Assembly: GCA_007129695.1 (NCBI GenBank)
Contig: SKVA01000197.1
Location: forward strand, 1 to 7,615
DNA: 7,615 bases
Reading direction: 5' to 3'
Source: Spirochaetaceae bacterium
Lineage (GTDB): Bacteria > Spirochaetota > Spirochaetia > DSM-27196 > SLST01
In this document: positions 1 through 6,071 of the stretch, piece by piece
How positions within the stretch are numbered: the stretch's first letter is position 1
Layout of the letters: each line of letters starts with the position of its first letter
Program-made: the position numbers and the translations under genes
Notes under the pieces: model-generated
Told to the model about the DNA's origin: nothing
What the model saw: the letters and a program-made list of their open reading frames with translations, nothing else
The model's database searches: none

Positions 1-1
1 A

Positions 2-649
2 ACCGACATCGAGCACTGGCTCATCACGCACAGCCATGCAGACCACATCGGCGGGCTCGAAGAAGTCATGCTGATGAACCGCTATGTCGCGCGCAAGCGC
101 GCATCGATCCACATTCCGGCCGCGTACGAGCGGACGCTCTGGCGTGATTCGCTGCGCGGGGGCTGCGCACCGAACGAGCGTCACGATGGAAGGCAGTTGC
201 GCTTTCGCGACTTCTGGAAGATCGAACGGCCAACCCCGCTCGACGGTTACCCGCGCGATACCGAACAGGTGACCGTCGGATCGATCGACCTGAAGACGAT
301 CCGAACGCGTCATTTCCCGGAGCAGGCGCAGACGTGGCGCGACAGCGCGTACAGCGTTGGGATGATCGTTGACGATCGAGTTCTCTTCACGGGAGACACG
401 CAGTTCGACCCCGAACTGCTTGAGTCGTACGACCGGCTGTTCAACTTCGAGACGATTTTCCACGACGTACAGTTCTTCACCGGTGGAATTCACGCCGGAC
501 TCGACGAACTGTGCAGCCTTCCCCGCTCGCTGAAAGAGCATATCGTCCTGATGCACTACCCCGACTCGTACGAGTCGCAGAAACGTCGCGTCCGCAACGA
601 AGGATTCCTGGGATTCGCCGAGCAGCGCCACTCGTACGCGTTCTGCTGA
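2..649 (+). CDS. MBL-fold metallo-hydrolase, 5'-truncated by window edge
   Basis: The reading frame is already open at base 2, so the true start lies outside the window. The visible 215 residues begin with TDIEHWLITHSHADHIGGLE, which contains the metallo-beta-lactamase zinc motif HxHxDH (HSHADH). Further along come a TRHFPEQ segment (likely third metal His), FTGDTQFD (the bridging Asp of the fold) and LMHYPDS (the C-terminal metal His). These are the expected ligands of a two-metal MBL hydrolase, in the expected order. The spacing and the FHDVQFF segment recall RNase Z-like or phosphodiesterase-like MBL proteins rather than a true beta-lactamase. The substrate cannot be told from sequence, and I see no signal peptide in the visible part. 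The gene ends at TGA and faces the lipid kinase gene across a 195-base gap. The fold is confident; the specific function is not. Confidence 0.85.
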   Translation, partial: TDIEHWLITHSHADHIGGLEEVMLMNRYVARKRASIHIPAAYERTLWRDSLRGGCAPNERHDGRQLRFRDFWKIERPTPLDGYPRDTEQVTVGSIDLKTIRTRHFPEQAQTWRDSAYSVGMIVDDRVLFTGDTQFDPELLESYDRLFNFETIFHDVQFFTGGIHAGLDELCSLPRSLKEHIVLMHYPDSYESQKRRVRNEGFLGFAEQRHSYAFC

Positions 650-844
650 CCTCGGCTCCGGAAGTGGTGCCGGAATTGTTGACGACCGAAACCGCGAGAT
701 CGCGGCGCCCACAGGTGTGGCGGGCCCGGCCGGCCGCGGCTCGCAGGGTGACTACTGGGTATCGAGGAGTATACGCATCGGAGGCAGTCCTCCGTTACTC
801 CTGATGCGGGTTTCTGGTCGCCTGCTTCATCACCTGTCAACAGT
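650..844. other. Structured intergenic region between convergent genes
   Basis: This 195-base gap separates the 3' ends of the MBL hydrolase and the lipid kinase gene. I see no convincing gene in it. It holds several inverted repeats: TCCGG/CCGGA at 657-661 and 670-674, CCGCG/CGCGG at 692-696 and 701-705 with loop AGAT, CCAC/GTGG at 709-712 and 717-720, and a perfect CGGAGG/CCTCCG at 779-784 and 789-794. None is followed by a proper T-tract on either strand; the closest is ATTGTT after the first. The region may terminate transcription from both sides or carry a structured RNA. The repeats are read directly from the sequence; the role is inference. Confidence 0.5.
765..808. repeat. Nested and crossing inverted repeats (possible structured RNA or terminator)
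   Basis: The core is a perfect 6-bp stem, CGGAGG (779-784) and CCTCCG (789-794), with loop CAGT. It is flanked by AGGAGT (765-770), complementary to ACTCCT (797-802). A further pair, CGCATC (774-779) and GATGCG (803-808), is also perfectly complementary. The two outer pairings cross each other, so they would form either alternative folds or a pseudoknot. The complementarity is seen directly; no known RNA family is recognised. Confidence 0.4.
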
Positions 845-1909
845 TCACGCGTGCGAAAGAACGGGGATCGAATCCCGAACCCGCTCGATGCGAAGCGGGA
901 AGTTCTCAGGCTCGAGCCACGCCGCTTCTCCGTCGACCTGCATCGGAACACGGCGACCGTATTCGACGCGAAGGGATCTGAACGATCTCATCGACACATT
1001 CGGTTCGTGCACGTGGTCGCCGCGGTAGAAGAGCGACTTCAGCCTGATCTTTCCGATCAAGCCGAGTCGGGCTATCGCACAGAGGTTGTCGCTCCCGGGA
1101 AGGACCGCCTTGCCCCCGCCGTAGAAGCGATGACCAGAGATACCGGCCGCGATCAGCATGAACTCACCGGTCAACCGCTCGGCGCTGCCGTCGGTAGCGG
1201 TCACATCGATCGTCATCGACTCGACGCCGACGATCTGCTCGTAGAAGAGCGTCGCGATATCGGCGATGACCTTGTAGAGGTCGCCCCCAAACCTCCGCTT
1301 GAGCCGGTTTGTCAGCTCGGCAACGTAGGCATCAAGCCCGATGCTCGCGATGTTGAAGCCGAAGAACCCGCCCATTCCGGTGGGCCGGATCACCAGATGA
1401 CCGGTCCGGTGGACGTCCGCGGCACCCCGCAGCATCGCGACCGCCTCCGCGATACCGGAAGCGTCCGCCCCATCGTTTCCGGTACCCAGAGGCAGGCGCA
1501 TCAGCGCGAAGGAGCGATCGTCTCCCTGCAGTGCCTGCGATTCGTTCGCATCAAGGTACGCGGAGAGAACCTCCCCGTGCGTGCCGTCTCCCCCGGCCGA
1601 CACGATCAGGTGAGCGTTCGCGCACGACAGGTCGATTGCCTGACGGGCGATCTCCCGCGCGTGTCCGACGTACCGCGTGTGGTGAAACCGCAGCGCCACG
1701 TTCTGCCGGCGCGGCGCGTCCCGTTCGTGAGCCACTGATGCGGTCACAGCGTCGAGCTCGTCCAGCGTCGCGGCGGCTCGGCGTTCGCTGCTGAACCGCC
1801 CGGCGTACGGGTTGACGATGACGTCGATCGTTATCGGAGTGTCGCCGAAGAGGACCGAAGAGGCGAACACGCGATCGAACGCGCGTTCGAACCGCCGCCA
1901 GTCAAGCAC
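845..1909 (-). CDS. Diacylglycerol kinase / YegS-LCB5 family lipid kinase
   Basis: This is a DAGK-catalytic-domain protein, a family that phosphorylates diacylglycerol, sphingoid bases or related lipids with ATP at the inner membrane. The N-terminal motif DVIVNPYAG lies at about residues 29-37, the nucleotide-binding GGDGT signature at about 107-111, and LPLGTGND at about 139-146. The usual aromatic residue after GTGND is replaced by GADA. I prefer the GTG at 1909 (354 aa): GGAG stands six bases upstream, and this start overlaps the stop of the upstream HAD gene by 8 bases, suggesting translational coupling. An ATG at 1951 would add 14 residues (368 aa), but it has no Shine-Dalgarno sequence and gives a 50-base overlap. 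The C-terminal half (FYGGGKAVLPGSDN, then a VDGEAAWLE segment) matches the beta-sandwich lobe of YegS-like kinases. The lipid substrate is unknown. Confidence 0.87.
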   Translation of the reverse strand: MLDWRRFERAFDRVFASSVLFGDTPITIDVIVNPYAGRFSSERRAAATLDELDAVTASVAHERDAPRRQNVALRFHHTRYVGHAREIARQAIDLSCANAHLIVSAGGDGTHGEVLSAYLDANESQALQGDDRSFALMRLPLGTGNDGADASGIAEAVAMLRGAADVHRTGHLVIRPTGMGGFFGFNIASIGLDAYVAELTNRLKRRFGGDLYKVIADIATLFYEQIVGVESMTIDVTATDGSAERLTGEFMLIAAGISGHRFYGGGKAVLPGSDNLCAIARLGLIGKIRLKSLFYRGDHVHEPNVSMRSFRSLRVEYGRRVPMQVDGEAAWLEPENFPLRIERVRDSIPVLSHA

Positions 1910-2651
1910 CTGTCGCTCCGGCGGTGCGGTCTGACCGGTCGCCAGGTGCATTGAAACCGAACAGCGCGGGAAGCTGGTAGACGTCGGTTACGCCGTCGAC
2001 AAGCACGCCGCCTATTCCGAGCGCGAGCGCCGGCGCGATATCCACATCGTATCGGTCGCCGACGCATACCACCGACGCGGCATCGCAGCCAACCCGGTCG
2101 AGCGCGGCGCGAAACGGCGCCGCGTCCGGCTTCGAGCGCATCGTCGTATCGAGACCGACCACTTTATCGACCAGATCATCGACCCCGAGCGCGGCCAGAG
2201 AGCGCATCCCGGTGGACACCGGGTTGTTCGTCACGACAACCAGCGGCAATCGGGGGGCGTCGGGGCGGCTGCCGCGCGTGCGGATCAACTCCATAGCGCG
2301 GCGCAAGCGTTGGTCGTGCTGAAGGTGTTTCTCCGGCTCGATGATCGCCTCGCGCCATCGGACGCTCGTTTCGATCGGAACCCCGAGCGACGCAAAGGTG
2401 TTCCCCAGGCTCTGGCGCGCACCGGCGTTCGTCTCGCTCCACGTGCGCTGCCACTCCTTGATACGCCTGTGCGCGCTCGCGGGCTCTTCGTCGAACTGAC
2501 GCGCAAATCGGGCGATCAGCGCGGTGATCTGACCGTGCGCGTACTCATCGTCATCGTAGAGCGTGCGATCGATGTCGAACAGAACACCCTGGAGTCGTTC
2601 ACCGATGCGCTGCGGTGCGTCGATGTCCGCCGGCCAGCCAAAGAGTTGCAT
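1902..2651 (-). CDS. HAD-superfamily hydrolase
   Basis: This 249-aa protein has all four haloacid dehalogenase motifs. Motif I is FDIDRTLY, with nucleophile D26 and acid/base D28. Motif II is VVVTNNP (T141), motif III is SKPD (K174), and motif IV is VGDRYDVDI (D199 and D204, binding Mg2+). The helical stretch after motif I (about residues 35-125) is a C1-type cap, as in phosphoglycolate phosphatase-like enzymes. The expected activity is a cytoplasmic phosphate-monoester phosphatase of unknown substrate. The start is forced: an in-frame TGA stands five codons upstream of the ATG, and no other in-frame ATG, GTG or TTG occurs before motif I. There is no Shine-Dalgarno sequence, and a TACCTT hexamer lies six bases upstream, so leaderless transcription is possible. 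It is the first gene of an operon with the lipid kinase. The last 20 residues are low-complexity. Confidence 0.87.
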   Translation of the reverse strand: MQLFGWPADIDAPQRIGERLQGVLFDIDRTLYDDDEYAHGQITALIARFARQFDEEPASAHRRIKEWQRTWSETNAGARQSLGNTFASLGVPIETSVRWREAIIEPEKHLQHDQRLRRAMELIRTRGSRPDAPRLPLVVVTNNPVSTGMRSLAALGVDDLVDKVVGLDTTMRSKPDAAPFRAALDRVGCDAASVVCVGDRYDVDIAPALALGIGGVLVDGVTDVYQLPALFGFNAPGDRSDRTAGATGA

Positions 2652-2657
2652 CCGCGT

Positions 2658-2663
2658 AAGGTA
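2658..2663 (-). promoter_or_regulatory. Candidate -10 element of the HAD/lipid kinase operon
   Basis: On the minus strand, TACCTT (TAnnnT) ends six bases before the HAD ATG. A poor -35 match, TTCTCT, lies 17 bases further upstream (2681-2686). This spacing puts the predicted transcription start at or very near the ATG, which agrees with the lack of a Shine-Dalgarno sequence. The hexamer is weak, so the call is tentative. Confidence 0.25.
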
Positions 2664-2697
2664 TCACGGCGGTGGAGACGAGAGAAGCCCGCTCTGG

Positions 2698-2703
2698 TAT
2701 CCT
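2698..2703 (+). promoter_or_regulatory. Candidate -10 element of the DUF6765-like gene
   Basis: TATCCT (TAnnnT) ends eight bases before the ATG at 2712. A half-matching -35, GAGACG, lies 17 bases upstream (2675-2680). There is no Shine-Dalgarno sequence, and an in-frame TGA (2706-2708) sits one codon before the ATG, so transcription may start at the start codon. Weak match and tentative. Confidence 0.27.
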
Positions 2704-2711
2704 CGTGACCG

Positions 2712-3710
2712 ATGAACGTCGAGTTTCACTACTACACCGTCTACTACCTTGCGACCGCAGCGGGCATGTCCGACGAAGACGCGTCCGTACTCGCGTACTC
2801 ATCGCAGTATCTGGACAACGCGCTTGTCGCGTACGAGGTAGCTCACGATCGGGGTACCTACGTCACGCAGGTCACGCACCACTTCGGGTTCTGGGACCGG
2901 TCTCAGGAGTGGGACGTCTGGATCCCGTTCCACTTCTTCCCGGCGGGAGACCAGTCGACACAGTATCGGCGCGACGGCGCGGCAAATCCGCTGGTCGTAC
3001 GCGCAAACGGCCCGCTGGTCAAGCGGCTGTTGGTCGATGCGCTGCGATCGCGCGATCTCTATCGCGTTGGCATCGCGCTCCACACGTACGCCGACACCTG
3101 GGCGCACGAGCACTGGTCCGGCCGCAACGAAGTCTGGAATCGGGTCGATCCGACGTCGCCGCTGCCGCCGATCGGTCACGCGCAGGCGCTGCGTGACCCC
3201 GATTCGATCGACACGGTCTGGTCGGATCCGCGACTCGAGCCACCGCACGACCGAGTCGACAACCGCACCCGCTTCCTTGCAGCCGCGGCGCGCGTCTATC
3301 GGTACCTGTCGACGTACACGGGATCCGGCTTTGCAGACGAGGATCTTGTGATCGACCGGCTGACCGCCATTCTTGGAAGACCCGGGACGTCGTCTGAAGA
3401 GCGAATCGCCGACTTCGTGATCGAGTGCGGGATGCAGGAGTACAGCAGGCGCCGGTGGCGGGTCGAGGCGTTTACGCCTCCCGGCGGCTGGGCGAACCGT
3501 TGGCACTTGACCGAACTTGAGTCGGCCGTAGACAAGCTGCACTGGCTGCGCGACGAGATGCTGCACAAGACGCGGCTGATCGGGCGCGAACCGGTACGCG
3601 CAAACCCGGGATTCTTCTCATCGGACCTCTACCGCTGGGACCAGGCGGCGATAGCGCAGCGTAGTGCGGCTCTGAGGCTCCTGGAACCGATCAGAGCCGC
3701 GGTCGACTGA
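2712..3710 (+). CDS. DUF6765-like His-rich protein, possible metal-dependent hydrolase
   Basis: This 332-aa protein has no signal peptide or membrane segment. Its N-terminus (MNVEFHYYTVYYLA, then AYSSQYLDN) matches my recollection of the DUF6765 family, which has no established function. It is rich in His and Asp at conserved-looking places: H6, D35, the HH pair at 56-57, H74, and the block LHTYADTWAHEHWSG (H124, D128, H132, H134). The HxxxDxxxH spacing in that block resembles the zinc-ligand helix of phospholipase C / S1-P1 nuclease folds, so a metal-dependent hydrolase is a reasonable guess, though only by analogy. The C-terminal third (after about residue 215) has no motif I recognise. An in-frame stop one codon upstream makes ATG 2712 the earliest start. 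It diverges from the HAD gene 60 bases away, and its last 20 bases overlap the convergent CYTH gene. Confidence 0.8.
   Translation: MNVEFHYYTVYYLATAAGMSDEDASVLAYSSQYLDNALVAYEVAHDRGTYVTQVTHHFGFWDRSQEWDVWIPFHFFPAGDQSTQYRRDGAANPLVVRANGPLVKRLLVDALRSRDLYRVGIALHTYADTWAHEHWSGRNEVWNRVDPTSPLPPIGHAQALRDPDSIDTVWSDPRLEPPHDRVDNRTRFLAAAARVYRYLSTYTGSGFADEDLVIDRLTAILGRPGTSSEERIADFVIECGMQEYSRRRWRVEAFTPPGGWANRWHLTELESAVDKLHWLRDEMLHKTRLIGREPVRANPGFFSSDLYRWDQAAIAQRSAALRLLEPIRAAVD
3666..3700. terminator. Perfect 10-bp inverted repeat across convergent overlapping gene ends
   Basis: GCGGCTCTGA (3666-3675) is exactly complementary to TCAGAGCCGC (3691-3700), with a 15-base loop. The right arm begins with the CYTH stop codon and lies inside the final codons of the DUF6765-like gene. 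Being symmetric, it would form a strong GC-rich hairpin in transcripts from either side. No T-tract follows on either strand, so a bidirectional terminator or 3'-end stabiliser is inferred from position only. Confidence 0.5.
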
Positions 3711-4263
3711 CGGTATCTGCGGCTTCGCGCAGCATCTGCGTGTACGGCCGCTCTTCCACGCGCGTGAGGTCGACCGGCAGCGACGACAGGAGATCGCGGA
3801 TACGCCGAGCGGCTGCATCGCGGCCGGGTCGGTCGCAGTCGATGCGTACCGACTCGACTTCTATGAACTGTCCGACTCCGTCGACGCGAACAAGCTCGAC
3901 GTGCAGATCCTCGACGTCGAATCCGAGCCCGCTCTTGCGCTTGGCGATATCGTCGACGTAACCGAGCACACCGACCAGGTGGACGAACGCGGCGACGTCG
4001 TCGATGACGAACTCGCGCTCGACGTTGAACTCGAAACCGCGCTCGCGGCTCTTTTCCTTGAACGTGACGGTCGCCGTGCCACCCTCAATCCGTATCCGGA
4101 ACGTCGGGCCACGGGGCGGAGCAAGCGTCGGGTCGATGGAGCGGAAGTAGCGGTCCTCCTTCACGAACTCGCCGCGAACCGTTCCGCGCGCCCGTAGCGC
4201 CGCTTCGACCGCGGCCCAGTCGTCGACCCACACCTTCATCTCGGTCTCGTACGCGGTGCTCAT
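3691..4263 (-). CDS. CYTH-domain protein (class IV adenylate cyclase-like)
   Basis: This 190-aa cytoplasmic protein belongs to the CYTH family, whose triphosphate-tunnel members make cAMP (CyaB, class IV) or hydrolyse triphosphates such as thiamine triphosphate or tripolyphosphate. The signature ExExK is YETEMKV (E6, E8, K10). Basic and acidic tunnel strands follow: TFRIRIEG, VTFKEKS, FNVEREF, KRKSG, and HVELVRVDGVGQFIEVE with the alternating acidic end typical of the family. The C-terminal segment VEERPYTQMLRE matches the conserved closing motif of class IV cyclase-like members. The length is usual for a single-domain CYTH protein. Its ATG overlaps the purU stop as ATGA, and GGTGG lies about seven bases upstream, so translation is probably coupled to purU. 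Cyclase versus triphosphatase cannot be decided from sequence. Confidence 0.87.
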   Translation of the reverse strand: MSTAYETEMKVWVDDWAAVEAALRARGTVRGEFVKEDRYFRSIDPTLAPPRGPTFRIRIEGGTATVTFKEKSRERGFEFNVEREFVIDDVAAFVHLVGVLGYVDDIAKRKSGLGFDVEDLHVELVRVDGVGQFIEVESVRIDCDRPGRDAAARRIRDLLSSLPVDLTRVEERPYTQMLREAADTVSRPRL

Positions 4264-5117
4264 GCAAAAACCACCGTCTTGTTCCCGAGCGTCATCACGC
4301 GGTGCTCCAGGTGGAGTCTCACAGCACGGCTCAGCACCAGTTTCTCCCGGTCTCGCCCTTTCTGAACCATCGTCTTGATCGAGTCACGATGCGTCACGCG
4401 CGCGACGTCCTGTTCGATGATCGGCCCCTGGTCGAGATCGTCGGTTACGTAGTGACTGGTCGCACCGATGATCTTCACGCCGCGTTCGTACGCCTGGTGG
4501 TACGGCTTCGCGCCGACGAAAGCCGGCAGGAAGCTGTGGTGGATATTGATGATCCGCTGCGGAAAGGCCGCCACGAACCGCGGCGACAGGATCTGCATGT
4601 AGCGCGCGAGCACGATCAGATCGATCCCTCGGTCGCGAAGGATCCCGATCTGCTGCGCTTCAGCGTCATCCTTTGCCGATAGCGTTACCGGAACGTGCGC
4701 GAACTCAACACCGAACAGCTCGGCTACGGGGCGCAACACTTCGTGGTTGCTGATCACGAGCGCGATGTCGGCGTGCGTTTCGCCTTCGCGGTTCCGCAGC
4801 AGCAGATCGTAGAGGCAGTGATCGTACGAGCTGACCAGGATCGCCATCCGCGTGGTTCGCGAGTCGAGCTCGATCCGGTACGTCATCGTGTATTTGGCGG
4901 CGATCGGCTCGAAGGCGGGCTTGATGCCCTCCCGTCCGACCGAAAACCCGGAGATGTCCCACTCGATGCGCATGAGAAAGGTGTCGCTGACGGGGTCGTT
5001 GTGCTGGCTCGAATCGATGATGCTCCCGCCGTGGGTATAGATGAAGTTCGACACGTCGGCGACGATTCCCGGCCGGTCGGGGCACCACAGAAGGAGTATC
5101 GCACGGTCCGGGTTCAA
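4260..5117 (-). CDS. purU: Formyltetrahydrofolate deformylase
   Basis: PurU hydrolyses 10-formyltetrahydrofolate to formate and tetrahydrofolate, balancing one-carbon pools and supplying formate for purine synthesis. An N-terminal ACT domain (about residues 5-85, opening with LLLWCPDRPGIVADVSNF) is followed by a formyltransferase domain. The segment INIHHSFLPAFVGAKPYHQA and the following ATSHYVTDDLDQGPII are close to the E. coli enzyme; the catalytic triad is N191, H193 and D229, with the same 36-residue His-Asp spacing as in GAR transformylase. I choose the TTG at 5117 (285 aa, close to E. coli's 280): AGGAG lies five bases upstream and a good promoter just before it. Extending to the ATG at 5219 (319 aa) would read through that promoter and add 34 residues unlike the family. 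The downstream CYTH gene overlaps as ATGA. Confidence 0.94.
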   Translation of the reverse strand: MNPDRAILLLWCPDRPGIVADVSNFIYTHGGSIIDSSQHNDPVSDTFLMRIEWDISGFSVGREGIKPAFEPIAAKYTMTYRIELDSRTTRMAILVSSYDHCLYDLLLRNREGETHADIALVISNHEVLRPVAELFGVEFAHVPVTLSAKDDAEAQQIGILRDRGIDLIVLARYMQILSPRFVAAFPQRIINIHHSFLPAFVGAKPYHQAYERGVKIIGATSHYVTDDLDQGPIIEQDVARVTHRDSIKTMVQKGRDREKLVLSRAVRLHLEHRVMTLGNKTVVFA

Positions 5118-5139
5118 TCGCACTCCTGCATCGCCGCCG

Positions 5140-5169
5140 AGTATACCCGCGGAGCACCGACGTGGACAA
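5140..5169 (-). promoter_or_regulatory. Sigma70-type promoter of purU
   Basis: On the minus strand, -35 TTGTCC (5169-5164) and -10 TATACT (5145-5140) are separated by 18 bases. The predicted transcription start falls near 5133, giving a leader of about 16 bases that contains AGGAG (5127-5123) before the TTG start. The match and the agreement with the ribosome binding site support both the promoter and the short start. The leader is too short for a riboswitch. Confidence 0.6.
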
Positions 5170-5197
5170 CCGATATGGTTTTTGCGGGTGAGCGCCG

Positions 5198-5203
5198 TAT
5201 ATT
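5198..5203 (+). promoter_or_regulatory. Candidate -10 element of the lipoprotein/PEGA operon
   Basis: TATATT is a five-of-six match to the -10 consensus and lies about 55 bases before the lipoprotein ATG. No good -35 is found at 16 to 18 bases upstream (the best is TGGTTT or ATGGTT), so the promoter may need an activator or another sigma factor. It would be divergent from the purU promoter, with the two -10 elements about 52 bases apart. Confidence 0.35.
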
Positions 5204-5216
5204 CGTAACAGATTCT

Positions 5217-5229
5217 CACCGGTACGGTG
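5217..5229. repeat. Short perfect inverted repeat CACCG-GTA-CGGTG
   Basis: CACCG (5217-5221) and CGGTG (5225-5229) flank a 3-base centre. It lies downstream of the candidate lipoprotein -10 and 22 bases before the GGAGG ribosome binding site. This position suits a repressor operator or a small leader hairpin; both are inferences from a short motif. Confidence 0.3.
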
Positions 5230-5260
5230 TTGCATCTACAGCACAGTATTGGAGGACAGT

Positions 5261-6064
5261 ATGAACAGAGATACCCATGCCGCCTGCTTCATCAGGACGG
5301 CGCTCCGGATCGGGGTGGTAGCGATCGCGATCGCGGCGCTTTCGGGCTGCATCGTCATCTTCGGCTGGGACATCGCACGCCGGGCAAACGCCGACCTCAC
5401 GATCGAGCTCACCTGGAAGAGCAACGTCAACGACCTGGATCTCTACGTGACCTACCCTGGCAGCCAGCCGGTGAACGCCAACAGCGATCCGGTCTACTCG
5501 TCGATTCAGGCCGCGTATGATGCGCGCTTCGTAGGTCTTGACGGGTTCCTTCCGGTAGATGGGGCTGAGTATCGCGAAAAGGTCCACGCGGGCAATCCGA
5601 AGAGCACCTCCGACGTCCGCTGGATAGCGAACGTCGGAACACGAATGGAGGTCATACAGGTCCTCGGGCTTCCATTTCAACTACCGTCGCTCGGGTACAA
5701 CACTCAGCCTTCGGCTGAGAACGCCCTGCCCTCCGGGTATGACTACGCGTGGGTCGGGATCATGGAGGTCTACGTATACGGCGTGAGCGATCCGGTTGTG
5801 TCGGCGGGCAGCAATGCGGGGGCGACGGTAACGATCTACGACCGCAACACAAACGTGCTCGGAGAGTTCGTGCTGCCCGAACAGATTCCGATGCAGGGCG
5901 CTAGCGTCGCGCGGATCGCGCTGTTCGAACGCCGCGCTCCAGGCGGAGCCACGCAGGCGTACTACCAGATCCTGCCACACACGACCGTGATTCGTGACAC
6001 GGGCGGGATTCGAAGCGTCTCTGAACCCGGTGACCTGGTCATCGGCGTCGAGACCGAACAGTAG
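5261..6064 (+). CDS. Predicted lipoprotein with DUF2135-like beta-domain features
   Basis: This 267-aa protein has a lipoprotein signal peptide: basic residues R12 and R16, a hydrophobic stretch (about 17-28), and lipobox LSGC with lipidated C30. It should be exported and anchored to a membrane. Soon after comes DLTIELTWKSNVNDLDLYVTYPG (about 45-67; here cited as the LTW...DLDLYV motif), which resembles the opening of DUF2135/YfaP-type beta-sandwich domains. A later VTIYDRNTNVLGEF strand pair fits the same idea. No catalytic motif is seen and the function is unknown. ATG 5261 is chosen because GGAGG (5251-5255) stands five bases before it; a TTG at 5249 lacks such a site. It is followed after 39 bases by a PEGA-domain gene, probably in the same operon. 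Lipoprotein call strong; domain call moderate. Confidence 0.85.
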   Translation: MNRDTHAACFIRTALRIGVVAIAIAALSGCIVIFGWDIARRANADLTIELTWKSNVNDLDLYVTYPGSQPVNANSDPVYSSIQAAYDARFVGLDGFLPVDGAEYREKVHAGNPKSTSDVRWIANVGTRMEVIQVLGLPFQLPSLGYNTQPSAENALPSGYDYAWVGIMEVYVYGVSDPVVSAGSNAGATVTIYDRNTNVLGEFVLPEQIPMQGASVARIALFERRAPGGATQAYYQILPHTTVIRDTGGIRSVSEPGDLVIGVETEQ

Positions 6065-6071
6065 AACCAGT

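Noticed and set aside
752..778. Eight-codon minus-strand reading frame (MRILLDTQ) preceded by GGAGG
   Set aside because: Very short, the GGAGG is locked in the CGGAGG/CCTCCG stem and 10 bases away from the ATG; most likely chance.
835..840. Perfect TTGACA on the minus strand just past the lipid kinase stop
   Set aside because: No -10-like hexamer at 16 to 18 bases downstream and no gene follows on that strand within the gap.
873..890. tRNA T-arm-like sequence (GGGGATCGAATCCC)
   Set aside because: It lies in the conserved 3' coding end of the lipid kinase, the loop lacks the T54-T55-C56 pattern, and no matching anticodon, D arm or acceptor stem is found around it.
851..1738. 295-residue open frame on the plus strand opposite the lipid kinase
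   Set aside because: It is the antisense shadow of a gene with clear DAGK motifs; its translation has no recognisable domain and GC-rich codon use on the other strand explains its length.
2660..2701. Direct repeat GGTATC at 2660 and 2696
   Set aside because: The hexamer also occurs elsewhere in the window (for example near 757 and 3712) at about chance frequency, so it is not evidence for a regulator site.
2799..3566. 255-residue open frame on the minus strand opposite the DUF6765-like gene
   Set aside because: Shadow frame: Arg/Val/Asp-rich composition typical of antisense GC-rich sequence, no motif, and no ribosome binding site worth noting.
4695..5264. 189-residue open frame on the plus strand opposite purU
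   Set aside because: It is antisense to highly conserved purU and runs through the divergent promoter region and the lipoprotein ribosome binding site.
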